Source: an uncultured Gelidibacter sp.
GTDB taxonomy: Bacteria > Bacteroidota > Bacteroidia > Flavobacteriales > Flavobacteriaceae
NCBI RefSeq assembly: GCF_947500795.1
Contig: NZ_CANMTE010000003.1
Location: forward strand, 1-64,000
Reading direction: 5' to 3'
Length of the DNA stretch: 64,000 nt
The notes under the pieces are model-generated. The model saw nothing but the letters and a program-made list of their open reading frames with translations, ran no database searches and had not been told where the DNA came from. Of this stretch, positions 23,467 to 33,755 are shown piece by piece. The first letter of the stretch is position 1. Each line of letters opens with the position of its first letter. Position numbers and translations under genes: made by a program.

Positions 23467-26400
23467 ATGAGTTTTTTAGATTCAATATTGAAGGTCTTTG
23501 TTGGCGATAAATCCAAACAGGATGTCAAAGCCATCACTCCTATAGTAGAACAAGTTAAAACCTTTGAAAAAGCGCTAGAAGCCTTGTCGCATGACGAATT
23601 AAGAGCGAAAACAGCCTATTTCAAATCCAAAATAGCCGAAGCACGTCAACCGTTTAATGACACCATTGAAAAACTTCAAAAAGACGCTGAAGCAACTGAT
23701 GATATTGACCAACGTGAAGATATCTATCAAGAAATTGACCGTATTAAAGATGATATTTATAAAGCTACTGAAGATGTCCTAAATGACATCCTTCCAGAAG
23801 CTTTTGCGGTGGTTAAAGAAACTGCAAAACGATTTGTACACAACACTTCCATTACAGTTTCCGCGAGTGCTTTTGATCGTGAAATCTCGGGATCAAAAGA
23901 TTATGTCACTTTAGAAGATGATAAAGCGATTTGGGCAAATTCTTGGGATGCTGCCGGAAAGCCGATTACCTGGGACATGATTCACTATGATGTGCAGTTG
24001 ATTGGTGGTGTGGCCTTACACCAAGGTAAAATTGCTGAGATGCAAACGGGTGAAGGTAAAACGCTTGTGGCATCACTTCCGATGTACCTCAATGCGCTTG
24101 CTGGTAACGGTGTGCACTTGGTAACGGTGAATGATTACTTGGCAAAACGTGATAGCGCGTGGATGGCGCCACTATTTGAGTTCCACGGAATGACCGTAGA
24201 TTGTATTGATTACCACCAACCTAATTCTGCCGCTCGTAAAAAAGCCTATATGGCAGATATTACCTACGGAACAAATAATGAATTTGGTTTCGATTACTTA
24301 CGTGATAATATGGCTCATGCACCGGAAGATTTAGTGCAGCGTCCGCATCATTTCGCAATTGTGGATGAGGTGGATTCCGTATTAGTGGATGACGCGCGTA
24401 CGCCGTTGATTATTTCTGGACCAGTGCCTCAAGGTGATCGCCATGAATTTACAGAGTTGAAACCTAAAGTAGATAGTATTGCTGCTGCTCAACGTGCATA
24501 TTTGACGGGTGTTTTAGCTGAAGCTAAAAAACTGATTGCTGAAGGTGATACCAAAGAAGGTGGCTTCAAACTCTTACGTGTTTATAGAGGTATTCCTAAA
24601 AATAAAGCACTAATCAAGTTTTTGAGTGAAGAAGGTATCAAACAACTTCTTCAAAAAACGGAAAACCAATACATGCAGGACAATAACCGCGAAATGCCTA
24701 AGGTAGATGCGGAATTGTACTACGTGATTGACGAAAAAAATAATCAAGTTGAATTAACTGATAAAGGTGTTGAGTTTTTATCAGGTGATGATGATCCGAA
24801 CTTCTTTGTGATGCCAGAAATTGGGATGGAAATCTCAAAAATTGAAGCACAAAATCTTTCAAAAGAAGAAGAAGCTGATGCTAAAGAAGAATTGTTCAGA
24901 GATTTCGGAATCAAGTCTGAACGTATCCATACGCTAAGCCAGTTATTAAAAGCTTATGCCCTATTTGAAAAAGACATTCAATATGTGGTAATCGACAATA
25001 AAGTAATGATTGTTGATGAGCAAACAGGTCGTATTATGGATGGCCGTCGTTATAGCGATGGATTACACCAAGCTATCGAAGCGAAAGAAAACGTAAAAAT
25101 TGAAGCTGTAACCCAAACATTTGCAACGGTAACCCTTCAAAATTACTTTAGAATGTACCGCAAATTGTCAGGTATGACCGGTACTGCGGTTACTGAAGCT
25201 GGCGAGTTTTGGGAAATCTATAAATTAGATGTGGTTGAAATTCCAACCAACCGACCAATTGCACGTGATGATAGAGACGATTTAGTTTACAAAACAAAAC
25301 GTGAAAAGTACAACGCTGTTATTGACGAAGTAACAAAACTTTCTCAAGCAGGTCGTCCTGTATTGATTGGTACAACATCTGTTGAAATCAGTGAGTTATT
25401 AGGAAAAATGTTGACCCTTCGCAAAGTACCACACAATGTACTGAACGCGAAACTTCATAAAAAAGAGGCTGATATTGTTGCGGAAGCGGGACAACCAGGT
25501 CAGGTTACCATTGCCACCAACATGGCGGGTCGTGGTACGGATATTAAATTAACGGAAGAAGTTAAAAAAGCAGGCGGTTTGGCCATTGTAGGTACAGAGC
25601 GTCATGACTCCAGACGTGTGGACAGACAGTTACGTGGTCGTGCAGGTCGTCAGGGAGATCCAGGAAGTTCACAGTTTTATGTGTCTTTAGAGGACAACCT
25701 AATGCGTCTTTTTGGTAGTGAACGTATTGCCAAAATGATGGATAGAATGGGCTTAGAGGAAGGTGAAGTGATTCAGCACTCTATGATTTCTAAATCTATT
25801 GAACGTGCACAGAAAAAAGTTGAGGAAAATAACTTTGGTGTTCGTAAGCGTTTGTTGGAATATGATGATGTGATGAATGCGCAACGTGAAGTTATTTACA
25901 AGCGTCGTCGTCATGCCTTACATGGTGAGCGTTTGCGTGTGGATTTGGCTAATATGATTTTTGATACGTCAGAAGGTATCACTCAAACCAACAAAGCAGC
26001 TAACGATTATAAAAACTTCGAGTTCGAATTGATCCGTTATTTCTCTATGAGTTCTCCAATTACTGAAGCTGAATTCGGTAAAATGTCAGAACAGGAAATT
26101 GCAGGTATCATTTATAAAGCGGCATTCAATCATTACAAAGATAAAATGCAGCGCAATGCAGATATGGCATTCCCTGTAATTCAGAATGTATACGAAACAC
26201 AACGCGATAAGTTTAAGCGTATTGTAGTGCCGTTTACAGATGGCGTTAAGAGTTTGCAAGTAGTTACTGATCTTGAAAAAGCATACAACACCAACGGAAA
26301 GCAGTTGATCAATGATTTTGAGAAAAACATTACGCTTGCCATAGTTGATGATGCTTGGAAAACGCATTTACGTAAAATGGACGAATTGAAACAATCTGTT

Positions 26401-26823
26401 CAGTTGGCGGTCCACGAACAAAAAGATCCGTTATTGATCTATAAGTTTGAAGCGTTTGAATTGTTCAAGGTGATGATTGACCAAGTGAATAAAGATGTGA
26501 TTTCATTCTTATTCAAAGGTGAATTGCCATCAGAAACTACAGATGCCATTCAGGAAGCTCGTGAGAAACGTTCTAAAGAAAAATTAGAAACCACAAAAGA
26601 GGAAATCCCTAATTTAGATGAACGTTCAGCACAAAGCAGAGCAGCCGGAAACATGAACCAACGTCAGGAAGTTGTCGAAACTATTGTTCGCGACAAGCCA
26701 AAGATTGGACGTAATGATAAAGTGACCATCAAGAATGTGATGAGTGGCGAAAACAAAACTTTAAAGTACAAACAAGCGGAACCTTTATTAATGAAAGGCG
26801 ACTGGGTGTTAACTGAAGAATAA
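23467..26823 (+). CDS. secA: Preprotein translocase ATPase SecA
   Basis: An 1118-residue motor protein that drives secretory proteins through SecYEG. It has Walker A MQTGEGKT near residues 192-199, VTVNDYLAKRD, DEVDSVLVDDARTPLIISG, GTNNEFGFDYLRDN, and the C-terminal motor motifs NMAGRGTDIKL, GTERHDSRRVDRQLRGR and AGRQGDPGSSQFY. It is longer than the E. coli protein because of insertions in the first nucleotide-binding domain (about residues 320-500), as usual for Bacteroidota. The C-terminal zinc-binding cysteine cluster of proteobacterial SecA is absent; the protein ends in a basic, lysine-rich tail. It is monocistronic, ending at a strong terminator. Confidence 0.98.
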   Translation: MSFLDSILKVFVGDKSKQDVKAITPIVEQVKTFEKALEALSHDELRAKTAYFKSKIAEARQPFNDTIEKLQKDAEATDDIDQREDIYQEIDRIKDDIYKATEDVLNDILPEAFAVVKETAKRFVHNTSITVSASAFDREISGSKDYVTLEDDKAIWANSWDAAGKPITWDMIHYDVQLIGGVALHQGKIAEMQTGEGKTLVASLPMYLNALAGNGVHLVTVNDYLAKRDSAWMAPLFEFHGMTVDCIDYHQPNSAARKKAYMADITYGTNNEFGFDYLRDNMAHAPEDLVQRPHHFAIVDEVDSVLVDDARTPLIISGPVPQGDRHEFTELKPKVDSIAAAQRAYLTGVLAEAKKLIAEGDTKEGGFKLLRVYRGIPKNKALIKFLSEEGIKQLLQKTENQYMQDNNREMPKVDAELYYVIDEKNNQVELTDKGVEFLSGDDDPNFFVMPEIGMEISKIEAQNLSKEEEADAKEELFRDFGIKSERIHTLSQLLKAYALFEKDIQYVVIDNKVMIVDEQTGRIMDGRRYSDGLHQAIEAKENVKIEAVTQTFATVTLQNYFRMYRKLSGMTGTAVTEAGEFWEIYKLDVVEIPTNRPIARDDRDDLVYKTKREKYNAVIDEVTKLSQAGRPVLIGTTSVEISELLGKMLTLRKVPHNVLNAKLHKKEADIVAEAGQPGQVTIATNMAGRGTDIKLTEEVKKAGGLAIVGTERHDSRRVDRQLRGRAGRQGDPGSSQFYVSLEDNLMRLFGSERIAKMMDRMGLEEGEVIQHSMISKSIERAQKKVEENNFGVRKRLLEYDDVMNAQREVIYKRRRHALHGERLRVDLANMIFDTSEGITQTNKAANDYKNFEFELIRYFSMSSPITEAEFGKMSEQEIAGIIYKAAFNHYKDKMQRNADMAFPVIQNVYETQRDKFKRIVVPFTDGVKSLQVVTDLEKAYNTNGKQLINDFEKNITLAIVDDAWKTHLRKMDELKQSVQLAVHEQKDPLLIYKFEAFELFKVMIDQVNKDVISFLFKGELPSETTDAIQEAREKRSKEKLETTKEEIPNLDERSAQSRAAGNMNQRQEVVETIVRDKPKIGRNDKVTIKNVMSGENKTLKYKQAEPLLMKGDWVLTEE

Positions 26824-26855
26824 AGAACACCTGTGAAAGCAGAATTATTAGAACT

Positions 26856-26894
26856 AAAAAATCCTGACCTCTATTGACGTCAGGATTTTTTTTT
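26856..26894 (+). terminator. Rho-independent terminator after secA
   Basis: AAATCCTGAC and GTCAGGATTT arms flank an 8-nt loop and are followed by a long T run. Confidence 0.9.
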
Positions 26895-26937
26895 GTTTAC
26901 GATATTTTTAGCTATAGTGATGGACTAATATCCGTCT

Positions 26938-26972
26938 TAAAAAATGCCCTTGCTGGTGTTTTTACCAACAAG
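26938..26972 (-). terminator. Probable terminator of the NlpC/P60 gene
   Basis: On the minus strand CTTGTTGGT pairs with ACCAGCAAG (one G-T wobble) across an AAAAAC loop and is followed by GGCATTTTTT. Confidence 0.65.
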
Positions 26973-26986
26973 ATGCTACCTAAAAA

Positions 26987-28198
26987 CTACTGAGCAGCCG
27001 CTTCAAAAACGTTCGTTTCTGTCAAATCAATCACCTCGCCTACATCACTATTAACAACACGTTTTGTTCGCAAATATCTGTTAAGGTTATAAGCATCAAA
27101 ATTTGGAGCATTTTTGTCGACACTGTTAATTTTAACACGTCCTGCTGAATGGATAAACTCATTATTTCCAATCCACATGCCCACATGAATCACGCGCTCT
27201 GGAGATGTCTCCGTGGCTTTTCTTCCAAAAAACAATAAATCGCCAGGTTGTAAATTTTCAAAATTCTGACTGTCATCAATCAAATCTCCTGTGTGGATTT
27301 GTTGTGAAGCATCCCTAGGTAAAATAAGTCCGTTTAAGAAAAATATCGTTTTTGTAAATCCGCTGCAATCCACGCCTTTTGGCGACGTGCCTCCCCATAA
27401 ATATGGTAAACCCATCAATCGTTTTGAGGTGGCTACTAAATTTTCATTCGATGGATTGGTACGTGATAACCACGATGCATAAAGTTCAGCTTCGGTTTTG
27501 CTGATATACGCAACACGCTTATCAGGATATACGACTTTGTAAAAATTTTCGTCCTCACTTAACAATTCAAAAATTCCGCCAGCAACAACGTCTGAGACTA
27601 CTTGTGAGGTTGTAGACGGTTCTGAATAACTACTTCCTGTGATCGTTGTATAGATAATCTTTTTAGCAGCTTTCCAACGGTCAAATTCCGCTTGATTGAT
27701 ATCTTCAATGCCGCCACTATCTACCCAAGCTAAATATTTGTCAGGGGTTTGGATTAAGGTCCAACTATTGTCCTTTTTTAAAACGGTGACCGGAGTTCCC
27801 AAGGTTGCTTGGGTCGCCAATTCAGCAGAATGTGCAGGACGGCTTCTTAAGTTCGCAACAGAAATTGTAACCAAACCTATCGTCTTATCACCCAAACTTG
27901 ATGCTGGAAGCATTTGGATGTTATCGACATAAGCGATATTTGAAGCACTAAGCTTATTTTTTAAAGTCTGTACAGCATCTGGCAAATTACTTTCCCCTTT
28001 CAACACATAAGCCTTACCCGTCTTTTCTGCTTCAACTGCAAAAACAGCGACTCTTTTATCCGGAGCAAATTCACTTTTAACTGCTTCAATTTCCTTTGTC
28101 AAATGTGCTCTATGTTCCACTCGTGTTGCACAACTCATTGCAAAGGTTAACGTCAGCAACAGAACACCAATTTTAGAGATCTTTCTTATCATTTTCAA
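26987..28198 (-). CDS. Lipoprotein with SH3 domains and C-terminal NlpC/P60 peptidase (C40)
   Basis: A 403-residue probable cell-wall hydrolase. The N-terminus is a lipoprotein signal peptide (MIRKISKIGVLLLTLTFAMSC). Residues about 100-240 contain bacterial SH3-type segments (TISVANLRSRPAHSAELATQ, then WTLIQTPDKYLAWVD). The C-terminal NlpC/P60 domain has the catalytic cysteine in PKGVDCSGFTK near residue 275 and histidine in ERVIHVGMWIG near 334. Family members cleave gamma-D-Glu-diaminopimelate peptides of peptidoglycan. It would act in the periplasm, anchored to a membrane. It is a single gene, divergent from the AsmA gene, with a terminator at its 3' end. Confidence 0.93.
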   Translation of the reverse strand: MKMIRKISKIGVLLLTLTFAMSCATRVEHRAHLTKEIEAVKSEFAPDKRVAVFAVEAEKTGKAYVLKGESNLPDAVQTLKNKLSASNIAYVDNIQMLPASSLGDKTIGLVTISVANLRSRPAHSAELATQATLGTPVTVLKKDNSWTLIQTPDKYLAWVDSGGIEDINQAEFDRWKAAKKIIYTTITGSSYSEPSTTSQVVSDVVAGGIFELLSEDENFYKVVYPDKRVAYISKTEAELYASWLSRTNPSNENLVATSKRLMGLPYLWGGTSPKGVDCSGFTKTIFFLNGLILPRDASQQIHTGDLIDDSQNFENLQPGDLLFFGRKATETSPERVIHVGMWIGNNEFIHSAGRVKINSVDKNAPNFDAYNLNRYLRTKRVVNSDVGEVIDLTETNVFEAAAQ

Positions 28199-28493
28199 TG
28201 TTATTTTTTAAACTAGAGCAAATTATAAAATTATTATCGATTTACTAAATTAAAGTGGCTCACTTTCACGCTCAGTTCTGAATGTGACAATAAAACAGCA
28301 ATCGATAATTGAAAACTAATTCTGTCATTAGCCAATAAACTTAAATCATCATCAAAGTTTCCACTAATATTTGACTCATATCCTCTCGTTAGAGAATTAC
28401 TCTAAAACTGTTCAATTATAGCTGTTTTAAAGTATTTTCATCCTTATGTTTTCCAACCCAAATTTTCTCCTTATTTTTCAATAAATTTCCAAA

Positions 28494-31400
28494 TTGACAA
28501 CCTCTAAGGACAACAGCAACACTACTACAACCCGAAAATGGTTGCGGCGTTTACTTTTGACGCTTGCCGTTGTCATCCTATTGCCCATCACTCTTTTTAC
28601 CATAGGTTGGTTTAATAGAGATAGTGTTATTGATATGTTCCAGGAATGGTATGCCAATAATACTTCTGGCACCTTGGTAATTGGCAAAGTCAATGCCAGT
28701 TTTTTGAGCGGCTTTCCTAATGTAGGTTTTACCCTAAAAGACATTAAACACACCAATAATGATTCGATTACAGACCAAGTTTCAACTCTCGACATTGAAG
28801 AAGCACGTTTGATAATTGGCGCAGGAAATTTGTTGAGAGGCGATTTTATATTTAGAAAAATAGACATCAAAAATGCTGTCTTCACTTCAGAAGTCATTTC
28901 TGAGCGTCCACTAGCCTATCACGAAGATTTAAAACGCGCCAGACAAGGCAATCAGAAAGGAATTCAGCTTCCAGATTGGCTCAACCCCGAAGGCGCAACC
29001 ATTGTATTGGATAATGTAAAATACACCAGTAAGGACACTATTTTAAGCCGAAATTTTGATGTCCATATCCATTATTCCAAAACAACTTTTAAAGGTGATG
29101 CGCTACAATTGGAGGGAAATCACGCCATGAATATCACGGTTAATCGTCTCGGTTTTAACACAAAAAAAGGAAGTTTTTTAAAGAATGCCCATATCACAGG
29201 AAAACCAACTTTTAATATTGACCTTCAAAAAGATGTGATATCTATTCCCTACTTCCCACTTCATATTAATGACCAGACGTTTCAATTAACGGCAGATTTA
29301 AATCTCTCGGAAACCAACGCGTTCGTTTTTGAATTACAAAATAAGACCACCAATTTTAAAACTGTCAAAAGATTATTGAGTGATAGTATTGCCAGTAAAT
29401 TGAAAGACTTCGAAATTAAAAAGCCATTTGAAAGCACCATTAAGATTGCCGGAAAATTTGCTTTTAGGAATAATCCTGAGGTCAAAGCAACCTACGCTAC
29501 GACTAATAATGAAATCGTTATTTCGGATAAGATTCATTTAAATAATGCGGCCTTTACTGGGAATTTAACTACTGACATTTACACCAATGACAGTTTGCGA
29601 CGCTTGAAAAAATCGCCTAAAGATATCAGAGTAACGTTTGATATGTTAAATGGTGAGTTTGAAGATATCAAACTAACGAGCGTCAATTCCTATTACCAAA
29701 GCACGCCAGAAGACGCTAATTTTATAGAAGCCAATGTGAAGTTAAGTGGGCGAAATGAAACCTTAGCCAAGCTTATTGATACGGATAATTTCGACTTTAA
29801 AGGCGGAAACTTTCAAATGAACACCAATATTTCAGGAGATATTCCCAATCTATACCAAATATTAAATAAAGCTACAGGTAGTTTTGCTTTACAGAATACT
29901 CGGGTCATCCTTAAAAAGAATGGCTTGCAACTGCCAATTCAATCCATTTCAGTAGACTTACAAAATGAGAACTCCATTTTGAGGGAATTGACCGTTAACC
30001 TTCCAAATGGTGAGAATTTGGTTTTTAGAGGTACTTTAAAAAGTATTGCTGGATTGCTATCAAAGTCGCCACTATCGCCAACCACAAGTCAAATTATGTT
30101 GACTTCTGATAACCTCAACATTTCTGAGGTAATTGCTATGGCGCAAGAATTTGTTCCTGAAGCAAATCAAAAAAATACTGACCGACAAACGCTGCACGAA
30201 ACCTTAGAAGCCGTTTACAGCCAATTCCATCCGAAGTTTACTATAGACATTAAGGCAATGACCTATAAGGATGTGACGATTAATGATGTGAAATCGAGAA
30301 TTGAACTCACAGATCCTGAAACTATTGTGCTTCATAATTTCATTTTCAATTATGATGATGCTGTAACCAACCTTAAAGGCAGGGTAAAAGTGTATCCTCC
30401 GGAAAGCCGATTCAAAGAAGCTATTTTCATGAATGCAGATGCCACTTCTGAAGGCTCATTAGCGGTTTTTAAAGAGCTTTTTAACATTCAACTGTTTAGA
30501 ATAGATTCGGGACAGTACAAATTTAACGGAAAGGTGAATGGCAATGTGAGGGCTTTTAATGAACTTCTTGAAAGTGCTAAAGGCGATTTGACACTGACCA
30601 ATATAAAGTTATTCTATCCTCCCGCTGAGATGGATATTGCTATCGATTCTTTAGCCTTATTTGTAGATCGTTATGATATTGTTTTGAAACAATTCAACTT
30701 AGAAATAGACGATTTCCATCCCATAAAACTCAATGGGCACATTAAAGAATTTCCTAATTTCCTATTAGATGACATAAAAGACGAAGGCTCCGTATTTTTA
30801 AAAATATCGGCACCTTTTTTTGATGGGGATCAACTGTTAACCACCATCAATTCTTTTAAAGATGAGGACACGGCTACATTTAAAGACAAAAAAGCCTTAC
30901 ACAACATCTTTAAAGACATCAATAAATTCAATCCTGAAATACAATTGGCGATTGACTCCTTCAAATTTAGAGACCTCATTACGGAAAATATTGCTGCTCA
31001 AGTGTATTTTGAAAACGACTCCATCCTGAAATTGGACCATCTCAATTTGAAATACAAATCTACAGTTGCCAGTGCTCAAGGTGAAATCAATGCGCATACG
31101 AGCAGAAAGGATTTGCTGAACGAAAATCCGTTTAATCTTGATTTTTCGGTTCAGGTAAAAGGGAAATCGGCAGATTTGAATGATTATTTAAAAACGACCA
31201 ACTTTGTATTTAAATCAGGTGATTTTGAGTTTTACGGCGATTACAAGGGCCAATCTAAAAACTTAAAACTGCTCAATTCTGAAGCCTCTGGCGATTTAAA
31301 GATTGGTGGCACGCTTGTAGACTTTGAAGCGGCCGATCTTCAGATTCCTGTAGATAGTTTGCATATTCAAATACATAATGATTTAGCGACGCTTAAAACG

Positions 31401-32456
31401 CTGGACATTCAATTGCCTGGCAAGAGTTCCGTGTTTTTCTCGGGTGCTATTGACAATTTCTCTGAATTCATTAATGGTTCTACTGAAAAACGTCAGCACA
31501 GCTCTAATTTTTCAATTTATGCGCCTTATTTAGACACGGCCAATATCAAGGAGTTTTTAGAGCGTTCAGAGTCTACTACCAAAAAAAATGGAGAGCCTAA
31601 AGACTTAAATCTTAAAAAATGGAAGGAAGTTTTAACCAAAATCAATACGTCCTTCTACCCTGCCATCGCCATTCAGGTGGACACGTTAAAACACAAAGAA
31701 TTCAATATCACAGATTATGAATCGCAACTAGGTTTTGATAATAAAGGGCTTTTTAGAATCCAGGACACCAAACTTGACTTTTATGGCGGAAAAATAACGA
31801 TGAATGTGGATGTTGGGATCAAAGTTGGCGAAAACACGCCGGTCAGCATTGATATGGATGTTCAGGATATGGACCTTCATGAACTCGTAACGCGATTTGA
31901 TTATTTTAAGAATGACGCTTTAAGACAAGCAGAACATATTGCAGGAAACTTAAATTATAATCTTACAGCACAGGGCACCGCTAACAATGAAGGCGAAGTG
32001 AATATGAATTCATTAAATGGATTTCTAACCTTAGAAATTAATGACTTGACGCTTTACGATTACAAGCCTATCATGGAAAACATCCCTTTGATGAAAGCCG
32101 AGCGTTTCAAAAATTTAAGATTTCAACCTATCGTACAAACTTTTGAAATCAGAAATGGTGAGCTCATTATTCCGCGAACACAAATACAATCTTCAGCGAT
32201 ACATCTATTCTTTGAAGGCCGCTTAAAACTTAATGAATACGCCAACATATGGTTGTCCATCCCATGGAAAAACCTAATGAGTAATGATGGTTTAACCTTA
32301 CCAGAAAAAACCACATTTGACGCTGCAGGAGCCAAATTCTACTTACAGTTCTTGCAAAATCAAAAGAGTGAAAAAGCGAGAAAGCAAAAACTAAAAGTCA
32401 AATTCCGATTAGGAAATCGAAAACTCAGAAAGCTGCAGAAAAGCTTGAACCATTAA
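28494..32456 (+). CDS. Large AsmA-family envelope protein
   Basis: A 1320-residue protein with one N-terminal membrane helix (residues about 17-40, RRLLLTLAVVILLPITLFTI) and a very long periplasmic part of repeating beta-strand segments, ending in an AsmA C-terminal domain (about residues 1130-1300). The AsmA-like superfamily (AsmA, TamB, YhdP) forms elongated hydrophobic grooves thought to carry phospholipids to the outer membrane; that role is likely here but not shown. The start is a TTG that gives MTTSKDNSN; no suitable ATG precedes the membrane helix. It is monocistronic, divergent from the NlpC/P60 gene. Confidence 0.85.
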   Translation: MTTSKDNSNTTTTRKWLRRLLLTLAVVILLPITLFTIGWFNRDSVIDMFQEWYANNTSGTLVIGKVNASFLSGFPNVGFTLKDIKHTNNDSITDQVSTLDIEEARLIIGAGNLLRGDFIFRKIDIKNAVFTSEVISERPLAYHEDLKRARQGNQKGIQLPDWLNPEGATIVLDNVKYTSKDTILSRNFDVHIHYSKTTFKGDALQLEGNHAMNITVNRLGFNTKKGSFLKNAHITGKPTFNIDLQKDVISIPYFPLHINDQTFQLTADLNLSETNAFVFELQNKTTNFKTVKRLLSDSIASKLKDFEIKKPFESTIKIAGKFAFRNNPEVKATYATTNNEIVISDKIHLNNAAFTGNLTTDIYTNDSLRRLKKSPKDIRVTFDMLNGEFEDIKLTSVNSYYQSTPEDANFIEANVKLSGRNETLAKLIDTDNFDFKGGNFQMNTNISGDIPNLYQILNKATGSFALQNTRVILKKNGLQLPIQSISVDLQNENSILRELTVNLPNGENLVFRGTLKSIAGLLSKSPLSPTTSQIMLTSDNLNISEVIAMAQEFVPEANQKNTDRQTLHETLEAVYSQFHPKFTIDIKAMTYKDVTINDVKSRIELTDPETIVLHNFIFNYDDAVTNLKGRVKVYPPESRFKEAIFMNADATSEGSLAVFKELFNIQLFRIDSGQYKFNGKVNGNVRAFNELLESAKGDLTLTNIKLFYPPAEMDIAIDSLALFVDRYDIVLKQFNLEIDDFHPIKLNGHIKEFPNFLLDDIKDEGSVFLKISAPFFDGDQLLTTINSFKDEDTATFKDKKALHNIFKDINKFNPEIQLAIDSFKFRDLITENIAAQVYFENDSILKLDHLNLKYKSTVASAQGEINAHTSRKDLLNENPFNLDFSVQVKGKSADLNDYLKTTNFVFKSGDFEFYGDYKGQSKNLKLLNSEASGDLKIGGTLVDFEAADLQIPVDSLHIQIHNDLATLKTLDIQLPGKSSVFFSGAIDNFSEFINGSTEKRQHSSNFSIYAPYLDTANIKEFLERSESTTKKNGEPKDLNLKKWKEVLTKINTSFYPAIAIQVDTLKHKEFNITDYESQLGFDNKGLFRIQDTKLDFYGGKITMNVDVGIKVGENTPVSIDMDVQDMDLHELVTRFDYFKNDALRQAEHIAGNLNYNLTAQGTANNEGEVNMNSLNGFLTLEINDLTLYDYKPIMENIPLMKAERFKNLRFQPIVQTFEIRNGELIIPRTQIQSSAIHLFFEGRLKLNEYANIWLSIPWKNLMSNDGLTLPEKTTFDAAGAKFYLQFLQNQKSEKARKQKLKVKFRLGNRKLRKLQKSLNH

Positions 32457-32638
32457 TCAGGTACGCTTCCTCTCAGATTCCTTATGGATAGGCACCACAT
32501 TTCTATTTAAATCCATCTTGAAGTTTGATTTCCACTCGCATTCATCCTATTTGAGTCAAGGTTCTACTTACAGTTTCATAATTTTAAGGGTATTAAAGAT
32601 TATCTCACGGATAATTATTCATTCAATGCCTTTTTCCT

Positions 32639-33676
32639 ATGAAAATGATTAATTATAAAATAGTTTCAAAGCGCATCGCCATTATAATTTCAGCACTGAT
32701 GGGGCTGATGGCCGTTGTAATTCTTGGTTTTTATTTTTTTAAAAACAACCCTGAATTACTGCAAAAGTCGGAGCGTACCATCACGATTTGGGAGCCTAGA
32801 AATGTGGATGAAGACATGGCGAATTCGTTTATAATGCCCGATGTAAAATATGGTTATGACTTGCTTACCCAAACTCAAAAGCACCTTGGGCCACAAGCGG
32901 AAAATCCTCAAATGCGCTTATCAGGCAACAACCTTAAATGCACAAGTTGTCATTTAGATTCAGGTAATAGACCCGGCTCAGGATCTTGGGCAGGGGTAAC
33001 ACAGCGCTATCCATCTTTTCGAGGTCGTTCAAATGCTATGGGAACCATTGAAGATCGTATAAATGGCTGTATGGAGCGAAGCATGAATGGGCAAAAACTC
33101 GATAAAGATTCGAGAGAAATGCGTGCCATTGTTGCTTATATGGACTGGTTAAGTGAAGGCATCCCGAAAGATGAAGTTAAAAAAGTATCAGGATATACAA
33201 CATTAGATCCTCCTAATGCCAAAGTGGATTTACAAAAAGGCAGACAGGTTTTCACGAAGCATTGTATAGAATGTCACCAAGAAGATGGCCAAGGCTTAAA
33301 ACACGAAGATTTCAGGGATGGTTATGTCTATCCGCCACTTTGGGGCGATGACACCTTTAATGACGGTGCTGGGATGCATCGCGTGTTGACCGCAGCGCAA
33401 TTTATCAAAGCAAACATGCCGTATTTAGTGGCAACAAGAGATAAACCTGTACTCACTGATGAAGAAGCTTATAACGTGGCAGGCTATATTAATAGTTTTA
33501 ATCGCCCTGAGAAATCCAATAAGGAAAAGGATTATCCTGACTTAAAACTAAAACCGGTTTCTACGCCTTACGGACCTTGGGAAGATGATTTTACTGCGGA
33601 ACAGCATAAATACGGGCCCTTCCCTCCGATTATTGCGTATTACAAAGAGAAATTTGATATTAAGAAATCAAAATAA
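32639..33676 (+). CDS. Dihaem c-type cytochrome, TsdA-like (thiosulfate dehydrogenase family)
   Basis: A 345-residue protein with an N-terminal membrane anchor or uncleaved signal (residues 12-35) and two haem c sites: CTSCH at 101-105 and CIECH at 209-213. Around the first site, CHLDSGNRPG and EDRINGCMERSMNG match the thiosulfate dehydrogenase TsdA, whose active-site haem has an unusual His/Cys ligation; C144 in RINGC is the candidate ligand. TsdA couples thiosulfate and tetrathionate. The match is by motif, so another sulfur compound or an electron-carrier role remains possible. It stands alone, with no sox genes nearby, and ends at a bidirectional terminator. Confidence 0.75.
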   Translation: MKMINYKIVSKRIAIIISALMGLMAVVILGFYFFKNNPELLQKSERTITIWEPRNVDEDMANSFIMPDVKYGYDLLTQTQKHLGPQAENPQMRLSGNNLKCTSCHLDSGNRPGSGSWAGVTQRYPSFRGRSNAMGTIEDRINGCMERSMNGQKLDKDSREMRAIVAYMDWLSEGIPKDEVKKVSGYTTLDPPNAKVDLQKGRQVFTKHCIECHQEDGQGLKHEDFRDGYVYPPLWGDDTFNDGAGMHRVLTAAQFIKANMPYLVATRDKPVLTDEEAYNVAGYINSFNRPEKSNKEKDYPDLKLKPVSTPYGPWEDDFTAEQHKYGPFPPIIAYYKEKFDIKKSK

Positions 33677-33696
33677 ACTCAAGTCAATTGAAAGCT

Positions 33697-33733
33697 AAAA
33701 CCCCATACTGCATAAAGCACTATGGGGTTTTAT
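33697..33733. terminator. Bidirectional terminator between the cytochrome gene and pncA
   Basis: AAAACCCCATA and TATGGGGTTTT arms with T/A runs on both sides serve two convergent genes. Confidence 0.85.
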
Positions 33734-33755
33734 ATTGAATTATAATCTGTGGTTC

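Noticed and set aside
26086-26367. Minus-strand frame inside secA
   Set aside because: It is antisense to a well-supported conserved gene, and its composition is not protein-like.
28478-28897. Minus-strand frame at the start of the AsmA-like gene
   Set aside because: It is antisense to the start of the AsmA-like gene, including its membrane helix; no domain is recognisable.
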